A DNA stretch of 64,000 bases from Thereva unica (lineage: Eukaryota > Arthropoda > Insecta > Diptera > Therevidae). The notes under the pieces were generated by a model. It made no database searches and was not told the origin of the DNA. It was given only the letters and a program-made list of their open reading frames with translations. The DNA lies in assembly GCA_949987705.1 (NCBI GenBank), contig OX465281.1, forward strand, positions 162,888,393 through 162,952,392, read 5' to 3'. The position numbers and the translations under genes were made by a program. This document shows positions 8,536 through 18,156 of this stretch, in pieces; the first letter of the stretch is position 1; each line of letters starts with the position of its first letter.

Positions 8536-10104
8536 TTATTGTCTTTTAAAATGAAGCATTACATAGGTTGGAATGTAGCTTGGTTTGAAATCAATTGATT
8601 CACCCAGATGGTCAGTTATTTTTACAGAAATACTTTCGATAAAAGTTTTTTCAATGGAACAGTATTCTACATGTTCAAATCTTAATATAGTACCACACTC
8701 TTGAATCGGTATTATTCGTAGATATCTTACTAGTTTGTCGCCTATAGCTCTAGGTTGAATAATATTAGTGTATATATGCATTATATTTTTCTCAGAGCAA
8801 TTTTTTGTAGTTTCTTGTGTACTTCTTGGTAATCGCAACATTAATTCTTTAATTGTTGTATCAAGAGAATTAATTTTTTCCATTATTGACATATGCTCTT
8901 GGCGTAAGCCCGCAGTGTCAAATGACTCTTTTATTTCCGTCAACAATGCATCAGGATTACGTTTGTTTTCAGGTGTTTGCAGAAATACATCTGTGATGAA
9001 GTTTGACAGATTATCTATGTTTGTATTAATAGGTACTGGTGTAGATAAAAATTCGCCCGAGCTTTGTTTTTCATATGGGACCTGTAAAATTTCACTGTTT
9101 TTAGTTATTTTCCGTTGCTCGGGAGTCTTTGCTTTGAGTGAATCTTTCTTCAGTCTATTCAATATTTCAAAAATTGTATTTTTAATTTCAATAATTCGTT
9201 TATGTTTTTCTTCCTCGCTAAGTTGTTTATCGTCAAAGTGTAAATTGGCTAAAAGCAATGTCATGAGATCTTTAACATTCAAGTGTGAGGGTAGTGGTTT
9301 TTTTATTTTTATCGTAACACCCAATTCCTCTAAACGGAGTTCGAATACATCATGCTTCTTTTCACTACCTTTTTTCTCTTTATTTTCAGCTGTTTTTATG
9401 CTAGCCGTTGGATGTGTATAATTGTCTATTGTATTCTTCAAAACAGGATGTTTTCTATTCTTCCTAGGAACTTGACCAAATACATCATCAACAAAATCCT
9501 CAATTGATTCATAGTTCTTATATTTTAAAACAACGTTTTCTGAAGTCTTTTTTCCTTGATATATGTGCAATATGTATTCGTCTGGCTCGTGCTTATACTT
9601 TATTTCAGGGATAACTTCATTAAAGTGGTCATCTTCTAAGCGCTTCCACATTTTCGATTTAACATCATTCAAGTACATGGTATACCATGAAGGTGTAACT
9701 GCATTATAAAATGTTAATAAAAATGCTGAAAGGTTTATTTGTCCAGGTCTGTAACTAACTTGTTCAAGATTTTCTGGTGTCCATTCAAGTTTTACATTTT
9801 CATTTATTTTGATGCTAAATATTTTAAAATCCTTTTGATGCTGCTTTCTAGTTTCCTTTAACTGGTCATATTCACGCCTCACTCGTTTACGCACATTTCC
9901 CCCATTGTTGGAGATTGCACGTTTTGTTATTTCAAAATTTGGTAATGCAATTTCAGTTATTCCAACACGCCAGTTCCCTTGAAATTTGCATGGTTTCGCA
10001 AGTGCATTTGTAAAAGCCGATAGCGTATTTTCCGGGTAAAATTGCATAGAGTTATTACTTAAAAGACATACGTAAAAATCATTTTCTTTTATTTCCACTG
10101 GCAT
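8536..10104 (-). CDS. Candidate minor capsid (penton-like) protein of the Polinton
   Basis: A 522-residue protein beginning with NDFYVCLLSNNSMQFYPENT followed by LSAFTNALAKP and WRVGITEIALP. This N-terminal signature (Ser-Asn, YFPENT-like, Trp-x-Val-Gly-x-x-Glu) is typical of a structural protein found beside the capsid gene in arthropod Polintons and is a candidate minor capsid protein. The middle (~170-400) is charged and low in hydrophobics, probably flexible or coiled. The C-terminus contains a beta-rich block ending in PTYVMLHFKRQ. It starts at ATG 10104, three bases after the previous ORF's stop, and ends 58 bases before the core gene. The exact role is inference. Confidence 0.72.
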   Translation of the reverse strand: MPVEIKENDFYVCLLSNNSMQFYPENTLSAFTNALAKPCKFQGNWRVGITEIALPNFEITKRAISNNGGNVRKRVRREYDQLKETRKQHQKDFKIFSIKINENVKLEWTPENLEQVSYRPGQINLSAFLLTFYNAVTPSWYTMYLNDVKSKMWKRLEDDHFNEVIPEIKYKHEPDEYILHIYQGKKTSENVVLKYKNYESIEDFVDDVFGQVPRKNRKHPVLKNTIDNYTHPTASIKTAENKEKKGSEKKHDVFELRLEELGVTIKIKKPLPSHLNVKDLMTLLLANLHFDDKQLSEEEKHKRIIEIKNTIFEILNRLKKDSLKAKTPEQRKITKNSEILQVPYEKQSSGEFLSTPVPINTNIDNLSNFITDVFLQTPENKRNPDALLTEIKESFDTAGLRQEHMSIMEKINSLDTTIKELMLRLPRSTQETTKNCSEKNIMHIYTNIIQPRAIGDKLVRYLRIIPIQECGTILRFEHVEYCSIEKTFIESISVKITDHLGESIDFKPSYIPTYVMLHFKRQ

Positions 10105-10107
10105 TGT

Positions 10108-10911
10108 TTACAGACTTTCCCAAGCAATGTCCGACGTACTTGTAGTTCTATCCTTTTTAGTCTTCAGACGCTCACTCTGTCTAACACCGAGCTTACGTAA
10201 AGGAAATGAAAGCATATATTGACCAGATTCTAGCGGAGAGGGTATTAATATAGACTGTTTCTGGACTGCTTTTTGTTTTTCACTTTGTTCTAATTCTTCT
10301 ATATGTTCGCTAGCTTCATCGGCAGTCATATTCGTTGGTACAGTATACTGCGTTACACCATCCTCAGCTGTGATTATTTTATAATCCTTTTCGCGTGCAT
10401 TAGGTGCAGATGTTGTCCATAGTAATTTTGGTGGTGGCCTTAGAGTTTTTGCTATTCCGCTAGCTGATAATCGTCTTTTGGCGGCTGGTGATAAAGATCT
10501 TCTTGGCGGGGTTATGTTATGTGCTTCTTCAAAGACTTCTTCTTCGCTTAGGAAATCCTTTGCTGGTGGTGGTGAAGTCTGTGTTAACACATCATCTTTA
10601 AATATAATTTTCGTTTGTGTGGTACTATCTCTTAAACTTTTTTGTTTGACATTATGTTCACGTGGCAAGTAAAAATTTGTTTCTTTATCCAACGTTCGTT
10701 TGGATTTCCGATTGTGATTTAAAAATGAAATTAGTTGGTTCCGATAGCTATACCATTTTTCGGAATCATTCATGTCTTTATTCTGTAGTATTTTATTCAT
10801 TGCTCTATCAAAAATGGATTGATTTGCAGTCATTTCAATTTCATCTTTAAGCCTGTTGTAAACCTCTGGCGACAGAAGTAGCATCTTGTTAAGTCCATTA
10901 TTTCTATGCAT
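10108..10911 (-). CDS. Polinton protein of unknown function (267 residues)
   Basis: The true start is ATG 10909-10911; an upstream in-frame TTG lies in the duplicated target site of the LINE. The N-terminus has the pattern LLLSPEVYNRLKDEIEM, a feature of a protein family found next to the ATPase cluster in arthropod Polintons. A WYSYRNQLISFLNHNRK helix follows, then a Pro/Ser-rich, probably disordered centre and a basic C-terminus (RKLGVRQSERLKTKKDR). In the uninterrupted element its start codon overlapped the stop of the gene now at 14205-14552. It is the first gene of the minus-strand series leading into the structural genes. Confidence 0.7.
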   Translation of the reverse strand: MHRNNGLNKMLLLSPEVYNRLKDEIEMTANQSIFDRAMNKILQNKDMNDSEKWYSYRNQLISFLNHNRKSKRTLDKETNFYLPREHNVKQKSLRDSTTQTKIIFKDDVLTQTSPPPAKDFLSEEEVFEEAHNITPPRRSLSPAAKRRLSASGIAKTLRPPPKLLWTTSAPNAREKDYKIITAEDGVTQYTVPTNMTADEASEHIEELEQSEKQKAVQKQSILIPSPLESGQYMLSFPLRKLGVRQSERLKTKKDRTTSTSDIAWESL

Positions 10912-10923
10912 ATTTTTCAATTA

Positions 10924-13900
10924 GGGGGCAAACGGCTAACAAAGACCTCGGAAAGTGGTGGTACCCGATTTGCCACCTCTGCCAAAACCCGAGAAAAGTC
11001 ACTGCAGACAAACACCTAGCAGACCTGTTAGCAAGTCCTAATCCCACCTCCCCGCGGTGCCCCCTGGGGTACTTCTTCGGAAGGAGCTAACGGGAGACGG
11101 GCGAATGGCGAACTCTCTGCGCCACAAAACAGAGTTTTAAGTCGGTTGGGCTGAGGGTTAGCAACCCGCTCCCATAAAAAACACCATTGCTACGAATCGG
11201 CAAACAATGCCTCGGAACCGGATGGACAACACGACGACGACCTTTGCTTTTCGAACAAGGACACGAATCGGATCATGGAATGTGAGAACACTGCTGGCTG
11301 AGGGACGGCTGGATGAAGTCCTCAACGAGATGAATCGATATAAAATCAAGATCATGGGACTTAGCGAGACCAGATGGCCCGATGCGGGGGAACATATCTG
11401 CCCAAATGGTGAGTCCTTTTTATATTCTGGCAGAAACGAAACTGAAAGCCGTAGGAGTGGCGTTGGTGTAATACTCACCAAAGAAGCCAGGTCCAGCCTC
11501 ATTAGCTGGTCACCAGTTTCTGAGAGGATTATTACCGTGCGCCTGCGTACCAGACTAAGAAGTACTACGGTAGTCCAATGCTATGCTCCAACCGAAGACG
11601 CAGAAGATGACATCAAAGACGAGTTCTACATGCGACTGAATGAGGTTTTTCGCTCTATTCCAAGGGGAGACATCATTGTATTAATGGGTGACTTAAACGC
11701 ACAGATCGGCCGAGACAACACCGGCCTTGAGCAAACAATTGGAAATCAAGGTCTAAGCCAAGTTACAAATAACAATGGTGAGCTTTTCGTTGACTTCTGT
11801 AGCTCCCACCAACTCATGGTAGGTGGAACTTACTTTTGTCACAAGAAGATACACAAAGAGACCTGGGTATCGCCCGATGGTAGGACGAGAAATCAGATAG
11901 ATCATGTGGCCGTAAGCCGCAGATGGAGAACTATCCTTGAGGATGTCAGGAGTTTCAGGGGAGCAGACACTGGAAGCGACCACCATTTGGTTGTAGCAAC
12001 TATTCGCCTTAAAATCGCCGCAATCAGAAACGTACAACGTGACGCTATAAACCGTAGACGGTTCAACGTAGATCTTCTGCGGGAGAGCGTTAAAAAGCGG
12101 GAATTTGCTGGAAACCTACAGCAAATATTAAACCAGCACAACGTTTCTGACGACACAAATATTGAAGAGCTGTGGAGTAGGACAAAGGGCGCAATATTGA
12201 CGGCTGCGGAATCGAGCATCGGTTATGTCCAAAGAAACCAGCAACACTGGATCTCGGACACAACCTGGCAAAAAATAGAACGCAGGAGAGCCCTAAAAAA
12301 TAACGTAAACTCTACAAGCGACCCCGAAAGACGTTACCAACTTGAACGGGAATACTCCCATTTACACCGGGAAGTAAAGAGAAGTGTCCGGCGTGATAAA
12401 AGGCAGCAGATAAATGAGCTCGCAGAAAAAGCGGAAAACGCGGCAAACACAGGCAACAGTAAAGTGCTGTACCAAATCACTAAACAGCTCTCGGGAAAGC
12501 ACTCTACTAAAAAGCATGCCGTTAAGAGTGCGGATGGAAGGCTGCTGTCCAGCGACGAGGAGCAGCTCCAAAGATGGAGAGATTACTTCTTCGCCGCCCT
12601 GAATGGTTCATTTACACAGGAACCTCAGGAAACCAGCAACAATGCACAGCCAATTCGAATCACCATCCGGGCCCCATCCAAGACGGAAATAGTAACCGCA
12701 ATTCATGCGATGGCCAATGGTAAAGCAGCTGGAAAAGATGGCATCCCGCCAGAATTGTTGAAAGCCGACTCAAGCCTCATAGCAGGTGCGCTTCGGCCGG
12801 TCCTACAAATAGCATGGAACACCTGTACCTTTCCGGAGGATTGGACGGAAGGTATCATAGTCAAAATACCAAAAAAGGGGGACCTAACAATATGCGACAA
12901 CTGGAGAGGCATCTGTTTACTATCTACTGTGGGCAAAATTTTGTCCCACATATTACTATCTAGGATAAGTGAGGCAGTAGACCGAACGCTTAGGAGGCAG
13001 CAGGCCGGATTCAGGAAGGGCCGCTCATGTATTGATCATATCAACACCTTACGAATTATAGTGGAGCAGTCTACTGAATTCCGATCCCCCCTTTACCTTG
13101 CTTTCGTAGATTATGAGAAAGCGTTCGACTCGGTCAATAGGAGCTTTATATGGCAGGCACTACGGCGACGTGGACTGCCTGATAAAATAATAGAATTGAT
13201 AAAAGCCCTATATAACAATTCCAAATGCAGAGTTCTCCATAATGGAAAATTATCCGACAGCTTCGAGGTGAGCTCAGGAGTACGACAAGGATGCCTACTC
13301 TCGCCTTTACTATTTCTTATAGTAATAAATGACATCCTTGTCGGCGCTCTAGATAGTAGAACAGGCGGCATACAATGGGGTTTGTTAGACCGCCTTAAAG
13401 ATCTCGACTACGCAGATGATATCTGTTTGCTGGCCCACAGACACCAGGACCTCAAAAACATGATTAACAATTTGGCAACAGAAAGTAGTCCAGCAGGCTT
13501 AAGGCTAAATCCGACTAAAACTAAAGAAATGCGGATAAATGCAAACACCATTGAACGAACAGCGCTGAATAACCGTGACGTGGAACTGGTAAATAATTTC
13601 TGCTACCTCGGTAGTATTATTACCGAAAATGGCGGTGCAGAAGAAGATGTCAGTTCCAGAATAAATAAAGCACGAGGCGCATATGCATGCCTGTTCCGCA
13701 TATGGAGATCAACGGAGATCTCAACTAACACCAAATTGCGGCTGTTCAACTCCAACGTGAAAGCAGTACTTTTGTACGGTTGCGAAACATGGAAAGTCAC
13801 CCAATTCATCACAGGGCGCCTACAAGTCTTCATCAACAGATGCCTTCGTCGTATCCTAAAAATTCGCTGGCAAGATAGAATCTCAAACGAAGAACTATGG

Positions 13901-14204
13901 CGCCGTGCCGGCCAAGAAAGGATAGACGACCAAATCAGGCGAAGGAAATGGAATTGGGTAGGCCACACCTTGCGACGCGAAAACGAAAATCTAGCCAAAC
14001 AGGCCCTTGACTGGAATCCGCAAGGATCCCGTCGAGTAGGACGACCTAGAACAACGTGGAGGAGAACCCTACTAGCAGAAGCCGCAACAACTGGGAGATC
14101 CTGGTCGGAGCTGAAAGCTGTCGCGCAAAACAGAGTCCGCTGGAGGGCAACTGTTTCCGCCCTATGTCCCATGAGGGATTAAAGGAGCGCAATGATGAAT
14201 GATG
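10924..14204 (+). mobile_element. Full-length RTE-type LINE inserted in the Polinton
   Basis: The element runs from a GC-richer 5' leader (GGGGGCAAACGG...) to a short microsatellite-like tail AATGATGAATGATG. It is flanked by a 14-bp target duplication, ATATTTTTCAATTA, at 10910-10923 and 14205-14218. The 5' untranslated part is ~283 bases and the single ORF ends 22 bases before the tail. Base composition differs visibly from the AT-rich Polinton around it. The perfect duplication and open ORF point to a recent insertion. Confidence 0.93.
11207..14182 (+). CDS. RTE-type LINE endonuclease-reverse transcriptase polyprotein
   Basis: A single open frame of 991 residues. Residues ~20-262 form an AP-type endonuclease: IGSWNVRTLL at the start, GLSETRW, GDLNAQIG and TGSDHHLV with the terminal His. 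A charged linker follows. The reverse transcriptase lies at about residues 500-780 with KAAGKDGIPPELL, AFVDYEKAFDSV, SGVRQGCLLSPLL and the catalytic YADD at 735-738. The C-terminus has WVGHTLRR, QALDWNPQG and the GRPRTTWRR block typical of the RTE superfamily (RTE or RTEX; not resolved here). All visible catalytic residues are intact, so the copy may be competent. It is transcribed against the interrupted Polinton genes. Confidence 0.95.
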   Translation: MPRNRMDNTTTTFAFRTRTRIGSWNVRTLLAEGRLDEVLNEMNRYKIKIMGLSETRWPDAGEHICPNGESFLYSGRNETESRRSGVGVILTKEARSSLISWSPVSERIITVRLRTRLRSTTVVQCYAPTEDAEDDIKDEFYMRLNEVFRSIPRGDIIVLMGDLNAQIGRDNTGLEQTIGNQGLSQVTNNNGELFVDFCSSHQLMVGGTYFCHKKIHKETWVSPDGRTRNQIDHVAVSRRWRTILEDVRSFRGADTGSDHHLVVATIRLKIAAIRNVQRDAINRRRFNVDLLRESVKKREFAGNLQQILNQHNVSDDTNIEELWSRTKGAILTAAESSIGYVQRNQQHWISDTTWQKIERRRALKNNVNSTSDPERRYQLEREYSHLHREVKRSVRRDKRQQINELAEKAENAANTGNSKVLYQITKQLSGKHSTKKHAVKSADGRLLSSDEEQLQRWRDYFFAALNGSFTQEPQETSNNAQPIRITIRAPSKTEIVTAIHAMANGKAAGKDGIPPELLKADSSLIAGALRPVLQIAWNTCTFPEDWTEGIIVKIPKKGDLTICDNWRGICLLSTVGKILSHILLSRISEAVDRTLRRQQAGFRKGRSCIDHINTLRIIVEQSTEFRSPLYLAFVDYEKAFDSVNRSFIWQALRRRGLPDKIIELIKALYNNSKCRVLHNGKLSDSFEVSSGVRQGCLLSPLLFLIVINDILVGALDSRTGGIQWGLLDRLKDLDYADDICLLAHRHQDLKNMINNLATESSPAGLRLNPTKTKEMRINANTIERTALNNRDVELVNNFCYLGSIITENGGAEEDVSSRINKARGAYACLFRIWRSTEISTNTKLRLFNSNVKAVLLYGCETWKVTQFITGRLQVFINRCLRRILKIRWQDRISNEELWRRAGQERIDDQIRRRKWNWVGHTLRRENENLAKQALDWNPQGSRRVGRPRTTWRRTLLAEAATTGRSWSELKAVAQNRVRWRATVSALCPMRD

Positions 14205-14552
14205 ATATTTTTCAATTAATGAGCCGATAACTCCTGATAGTACACTTCCTAATAAAACTGGTAAAAAACCTCCTCGTTGCACTAGTATTTTACGCTGTTT
14301 AGCAACAGATCTCTTTGCGCAAATCAATTTACGCATGTCCTTTTTATACCTACACAGTGAGTTGTAGATATTTCCATGCGGCATGTGGTTACCTTTTAAA
14401 GTGTTGAGTGTAATTTCACAAAGAGTTTTTATATCCTCAGGGTCAGCATTTTGTATGATGGACTTTCTCAGATTTGGTTTAGCCTTTTTAAGCACATATA
14501 GCATATGCTTGTTCTCCCTTAATCGTTTCATTCGTGACGCCATTCTTACCAT
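14205..14552 (-). CDS. Conserved Polinton small protein, last codon displaced by the LINE
   Basis: About 115 residues, starting at ATG 14552 or 14543 and overlapping the 3' end of the ATPase gene by 55-65 bases. Its signature (LYVLKKAKPNLRKSII, then CEITLNTLKGN, then a Lys/Arg-rich stretch, then QRGGFLPVLLGSVLSGVIG) belongs to a family very common in metazoan Polinton-like elements. The Gly-rich hydrophobic tail may insert in membrane or pack in the virion; its function is not established. The RTE LINE landed in the last codons: the reading frame now runs on into LINE antisense sequence. The original final Ala codon and TAG lie at 10904-10909 on the other side. Confidence 0.72.
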
Positions 14553-15228
14553 TTGAAGAGTTTTGCGGGCAAAAACAGGTTACAAAGTGTTTATTAAATA
14601 TATCAGTACGAAATCTTAAGACGTCGTTAATGTCCTGAGTTAAATCAATTAGCAAATACCCGTAAGGCATTTGAGTTATCTCATTATATATTCTCACAAG
14701 TTCTAAACTATTTTCCGGGTAAATTTGTCGGGCCAGATGTGTAAATTGACTTTTATCCCGGGGGTTTTTAAATACAACAAGATATTTACAATTGAGCGAT
14801 ATATCACGACTGAATTTTCCCTGATGGAATACGTTTTGTGTCACAAGAATTACTGAGAAATTACGACGATGAGACCCCTTAGTGAATAGTTCACAAACTT
14901 CTTTACTATATGCATTTAACATCATGTCATCTATAACAATCAACGTTGGTTCGTTTACGTGATTTACAAACTCCTCCGGTATAGCATTTAAATATTCAAT
15001 ATTTTGTAGTTTAATATCTGTTGGCAGTGCACCGTGTTCTGCATTACACCATATAATTTTTCTAATTTGCGGTTCTATAAATATCTGACTAGTATTAAGA
15101 AAATTTTTTATAAATGTTGTTTTCCCGCATCCCGAAGGCCCCGCAACCATCATTGTAAACGGATGATTAAACCTGATCATTCTTGCTTTGTATATAAACT
15201 GATTATTCAACCGCAGGTATTTATACAT
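14488..15228 (-). CDS. ATP: Packaging ATPase of the Polinton (FtsK/HerA, A32-like)
   Basis: Predicted DNA-packaging motor ATPase. The Walker A motif GPSGCGKTTF lies near residue 30, Walker B LIVIDDMM near 100, and a sensor-like VILVTQNVFHQG near 130. These are the marks of the poxvirus A32-like family within FtsK/HerA. The upstream in-frame TTG at 15237 is rejected as a start; ATG 15226-15228 is the first Met. A second Met just before RFNHPFTMMV could also serve and would clear the integrase promoter. The 3' end overlaps the next gene by about 60 bases. About 246 residues, near the family's usual size, and intact. Confidence 0.92.
   Translation of the reverse strand: MYKYLRLNNQFIYKARMIRFNHPFTMMVAGPSGCGKTTFIKNFLNTSQIFIEPQIRKIIWCNAEHGALPTDIKLQNIEYLNAIPEEFVNHVNEPTLIVIDDMMLNAYSKEVCELFTKGSHRRNFSVILVTQNVFHQGKFSRDISLNCKYLVVFKNPRDKSQFTHLARQIYPENSLELVRIYNEITQMPYGYLLIDLTQDINDVLRFRTDIFNKHFVTCFCPQNSSNGKNGVTNETIKGEQAYAICA
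15190..15198 (+). promoter_or_regulatory. TATA-like motif for the integrase inside the ATPase coding region
   Basis: TATATAAAC lies about 40 bases upstream of the integrase ATG at 15237, within codons of the oppositely transcribed ATPase N-terminus. A second TATTTATAC follows at about 15217. With only eight bases between the two start codons, promoter signals must overlap coding sequence. Confidence 0.45.
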
Positions 15229-15236
15229 TCCGTACA

Positions 15237-16148
15237 ATGAGCAGAAGGCAGATAATCAATGAACTGCATAAACCAGTGCGAAAAAGTTTTAAACGTCGAC
15301 ATGTCACTACCAAAGGTATAGATGATTTGTGGCAGGCAGACTTGGTCGAAATGGGTTCTTACTCATCAGAAAATCAGGGGTTTCGTTTTCTTCTCACTGT
15401 AATTGATACCTTTTCAAAGTACGCATGGGCACTGCCTTTAAAATCTAAAAAGGCATCAGAAGTTGTAAAAGCATTGCAGTCGATTTTTAATACAGGACGC
15501 ATTCCAAGAAATTTACAAACCGATGATGGAAAAGAGTTTTTTAATAAACCGTTTCGTCAACTGATGAAAGATTACGAAATAAACCATTATTCCAGCTACA
15601 GTACTTTGAAAGCCTCGATTGTAGAAAGATTTAACAGAACGCTAAAAAATATGATGTGGAAAGAATTCAGCATGAATGGCAATTATCACTGGATTAGCAT
15701 GTTGACCAAGTTGACAGACGACTACAATACAACGAAACATCGTACGATTAAGATGAGACCTGTAGATGTTGGGCTGCATAACGAAAAACGTTTATTATCT
15801 GTGTATAATTACCCTAAAATAAAATCAAAGTCTAAATACAAAGCAGGTGATTTTGTCCGTATAAGTAGATATAAGCATGTATTCGAAAAAGGCTATACAC
15901 CTAATTGGTCCACAGAGATATTTAAAATAAAAGAAGTTAAACCTGTTTACCCGACAACATATATCGAAGATTATCAAGGAAATATAATTCAAGGTAGATT
16001 CTATGAACCAGAAATAGCTCCTGTGAAAAACCCTGATGTTTATTTAGTAGAAAAGGTTATAAAAAGACGCGGTAATCAAGTTCTAGTGAAGTGGCTTGGT
16101 TTTCCTTCAAAACACAATACTTGGATTAATATAAAAGACGTGATATAA
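15237..16148 (+). CDS. INT: Polinton integrase with C-terminal chromodomain
   Basis: A 303-residue retroviral-type DDE integrase that inserts the element. The catalytic triad is visible: Asp in WQADLVEM (residue ~34), Asp in QTDDGKEFF (~97), Glu in SIVERFNRTLKNMMW (~132). An SH3-like segment (YKAGDFVRISRYK) lies at ~203 and a chromodomain (VYLVEKVIKRRG, VKWLGFPSKHNTWI) closes the protein, which may direct insertion to marked chromatin. An N-terminal HHCC zinc finger is not evident. It starts eight bases from the divergent ATPase gene and is followed 21 bases later by the BIR gene on the same strand. Frame and motifs are intact. Confidence 0.95.
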   Translation: MSRRQIINELHKPVRKSFKRRHVTTKGIDDLWQADLVEMGSYSSENQGFRFLLTVIDTFSKYAWALPLKSKKASEVVKALQSIFNTGRIPRNLQTDDGKEFFNKPFRQLMKDYEINHYSSYSTLKASIVERFNRTLKNMMWKEFSMNGNYHWISMLTKLTDDYNTTKHRTIKMRPVDVGLHNEKRLLSVYNYPKIKSKSKYKAGDFVRISRYKHVFEKGYTPNWSTEIFKIKEVKPVYPTTYIEDYQGNIIQGRFYEPEIAPVKNPDVYLVEKVIKRRGNQVLVKWLGFPSKHNTWINIKDVI

Positions 16149-16169
16149 AACCTGTTACACTCATTCAAA

Positions 16170-16547
16170 ATGTTAAACTTGAAACAAGAATACGATCGTT
16201 TGAAAACATTCGATAATCTAGCAGTAGACTTAGATACAGCAGACCAGCTAGCGAAAAGTGGATTTTTTTACATAAACATCAAAGACCGTGTTCAATGTTA
16301 CTTTTGTTCTCTGCAGATAAATGCTATGAGTTGCGCATCGGATGTAGATTTCGATCATAGACATCGTTCACATCACTGTATATATGCTAATAGGATAGAC
16401 GAATGCGGACGATTCAAAGATCAACTAGCACCACTTACAGAACAGCCTAAATCAAAAACCATACTTTGGACTTTCAACACTTTGAAATTTTTAGCTGGTA
16501 TTTTATTTGTTCTAGCAATTCATTATTTTTTATATGAGCAGATATGA
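16170..16547 (+). CDS. BIR-domain (IAP-like) protein with C-terminal membrane anchor
   Basis: 125 residues. The N-terminal two-thirds is one BIR domain: an Arg...ThrPhe start (RLKTFD), AKSGFFY, then the zinc ligands in the canonical spacing C-x2-C-x16-H-x6-C (CYFC, DFDHRHR, HHC). BIR domains occur in inhibitor-of-apoptosis proteins and bind caspases or other partners; the usual Trp between Cys and His is missing, so caspase binding is uncertain. Residues ~97-122 form a hydrophobic helix (FLAGILFVLAIHYFLY) followed by a very short tail, the layout of a tail-anchored membrane protein. No RING domain is present. It lies 21 bases after the integrase and overlaps the next ORF by ATGA. I infer a host-interaction, possibly anti-apoptotic, accessory gene. 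Confidence 0.85.
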   Translation: MLNLKQEYDRLKTFDNLAVDLDTADQLAKSGFFYINIKDRVQCYFCSLQINAMSCASDVDFDHRHRSHHCIYANRIDECGRFKDQLAPLTEQPKSKTILWTFNTLKFLAGILFVLAIHYFLYEQI

Positions 16548-16595
16548 GGGAGAAAATAAGTTTCAATGAATGCCCACAAGTTAAATATATGGTAG

Positions 16596-16873
16596 TGTGG
16601 CAGTCGCAATTCGACCACTACGCCACCGGAGAATTATGGCAAAAATACCGCCCACGCTAAAATATCGATATGAACTGATATTTCCGGCATTCACAAATGG
16701 ACCGAGGAGAAGAAGAGACGCGAGTGCGGAGTTGATAGTAAAATCTAAAAGCATCGTTGTAAACACTTTTAAATTAAACGTACAGTTTCTATCAGAATAG
16801 TTCCTCTTTTCATTTTTGTGCGGTACGCTAATAAATTATTCAAATTGCAATTAAAACAAAAATAATCGCAAAA
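16596..16873 (+). repeat. 5' LTR of the Gypsy element
   Basis: Starts TGTGGCAGTCGC and ends AATCGCAAAA; carries AATAAA near its 3' end. The matching copy is at 25133-25410. The short ORFs within it are repeat artefacts. Confidence 0.93.
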
Positions 16874-16874
16874 A

Positions 16875-18156
16875 TGGTGACCCCGAATCGTACAACAAAA
16901 TTTGTGCAGTTAAATATTTAGAAAAATTCGCAAAAAAGCGACTTTATAAAAATTCGGCAGTGAAATATTTATTATAGTGATGATCCAGCTAACCAACAAC
17001 AAAAATCATCTAATCGAATAGTTAATTGCAAAAATAATTGCAAAAATAATTGCAAAAAATAATTGCAAAAAATAAAAAAAAAAAAATTTTCATCACACAA
17101 TTCCCACATAGCGGGACGCAGCAGCAAGAGCACATGCAAAGAATCAAAAGCGAAAGTACGGAACTTATCATCAGCCAGCAAGACAAAAGACCTCTTCGAA
17201 GATAATTTTTTTTGAATATTTTCAATAATAATTTTGAGCATACATATTTCATTGTAATTAAAATATCTCTTTTTTAGAAAAAAAAAATCCGACACATAAA
17301 TATTCATTACAAAAATGGTCGTAATAATAATTAATATAATATATTAAGGATTAAGAATATTTCAACCATAGTCGACAGAATTACTCGTAAGTTACAAGCT
17401 AATTACTTAATGAACAATTAAATTTTCATGCCTACAACAATAGACAATTTCTTAAAATAGTTTCAGTCTTAACATACATATTATATTTTTACAAACTTTA
17501 TCATATTTATATTAAAATATGGAATTTTAAGTGAACAGGGAAGAAAATTTTACTGTAATACAAAAAGAACATTAAATCATTAATGTCATTGCAAGAGCGT
17601 AACCTTAAGCTAAGAACATATCGGAATCGAAATTATTATTATTATATTTATCAGAAGAAAATTTTAATACTTTCTTCCGACGGAATTCAATTTAGATCCA
17701 ATTTAATTAAATATTACTTCTTCATAATTTAAATATTTCGTTTGTCTTGTGTTACACAATCAATTAATTACCTGAAATTATATTTTCATGGCAAAATATA
17801 TGAAAACTTATGAAGTTACTTAACTGAAACATAACTTACGGTAGAATTATATAATAATACATTCATGAGAATACACATATTTATAACGAAAGAATAAAAT
17901 TCGGACATTCATTTGACAAGTGAACTACAATTTTCCTTTAAATCACTTTATACTACATTTAACAACAATAGGGTCTTATTGTTAATTCGACAGCGTTTAA
18001 CAAATTTTTCGGGATTTTTCATTTCATCCTTAAAACGCTTTTACCAAAACCAGTTCTGTCCATTCACTAACTAGTTTTACCAGTGTCGGAAGTCATTTAG
18101 CAGATTCAAATTATATATACTTGTTATAAACATACTAAGAATATACGAACTATATA
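16875..18156 (+). other. Gypsy primer-binding site and AT-rich leader
   Basis: After the tRNA-Trp-like primer site (16875-16886) about 1.27 kb of AT-rich sequence follows with simple repeats (AATAATTGCAAAA near 17030-17070, poly-A tracts). No ORF beyond chance and no known domain is visible. It is the natural leader before the inserted element at 18157. Confidence 0.6.

Noticed and set aside
8768..9421. 217-codon plus-strand ORF opposite the candidate minor capsid gene
   Set aside because: Antisense shadow of a well-supported gene; Ser/Phe-rich composition of a reverse frame.
16597..16800. ORFs of 60-90 codons in both Gypsy LTRs (also 25062-25337)
   Set aside because: They are copies of LTR sequence, differ only by upstream flank, and have no domain.
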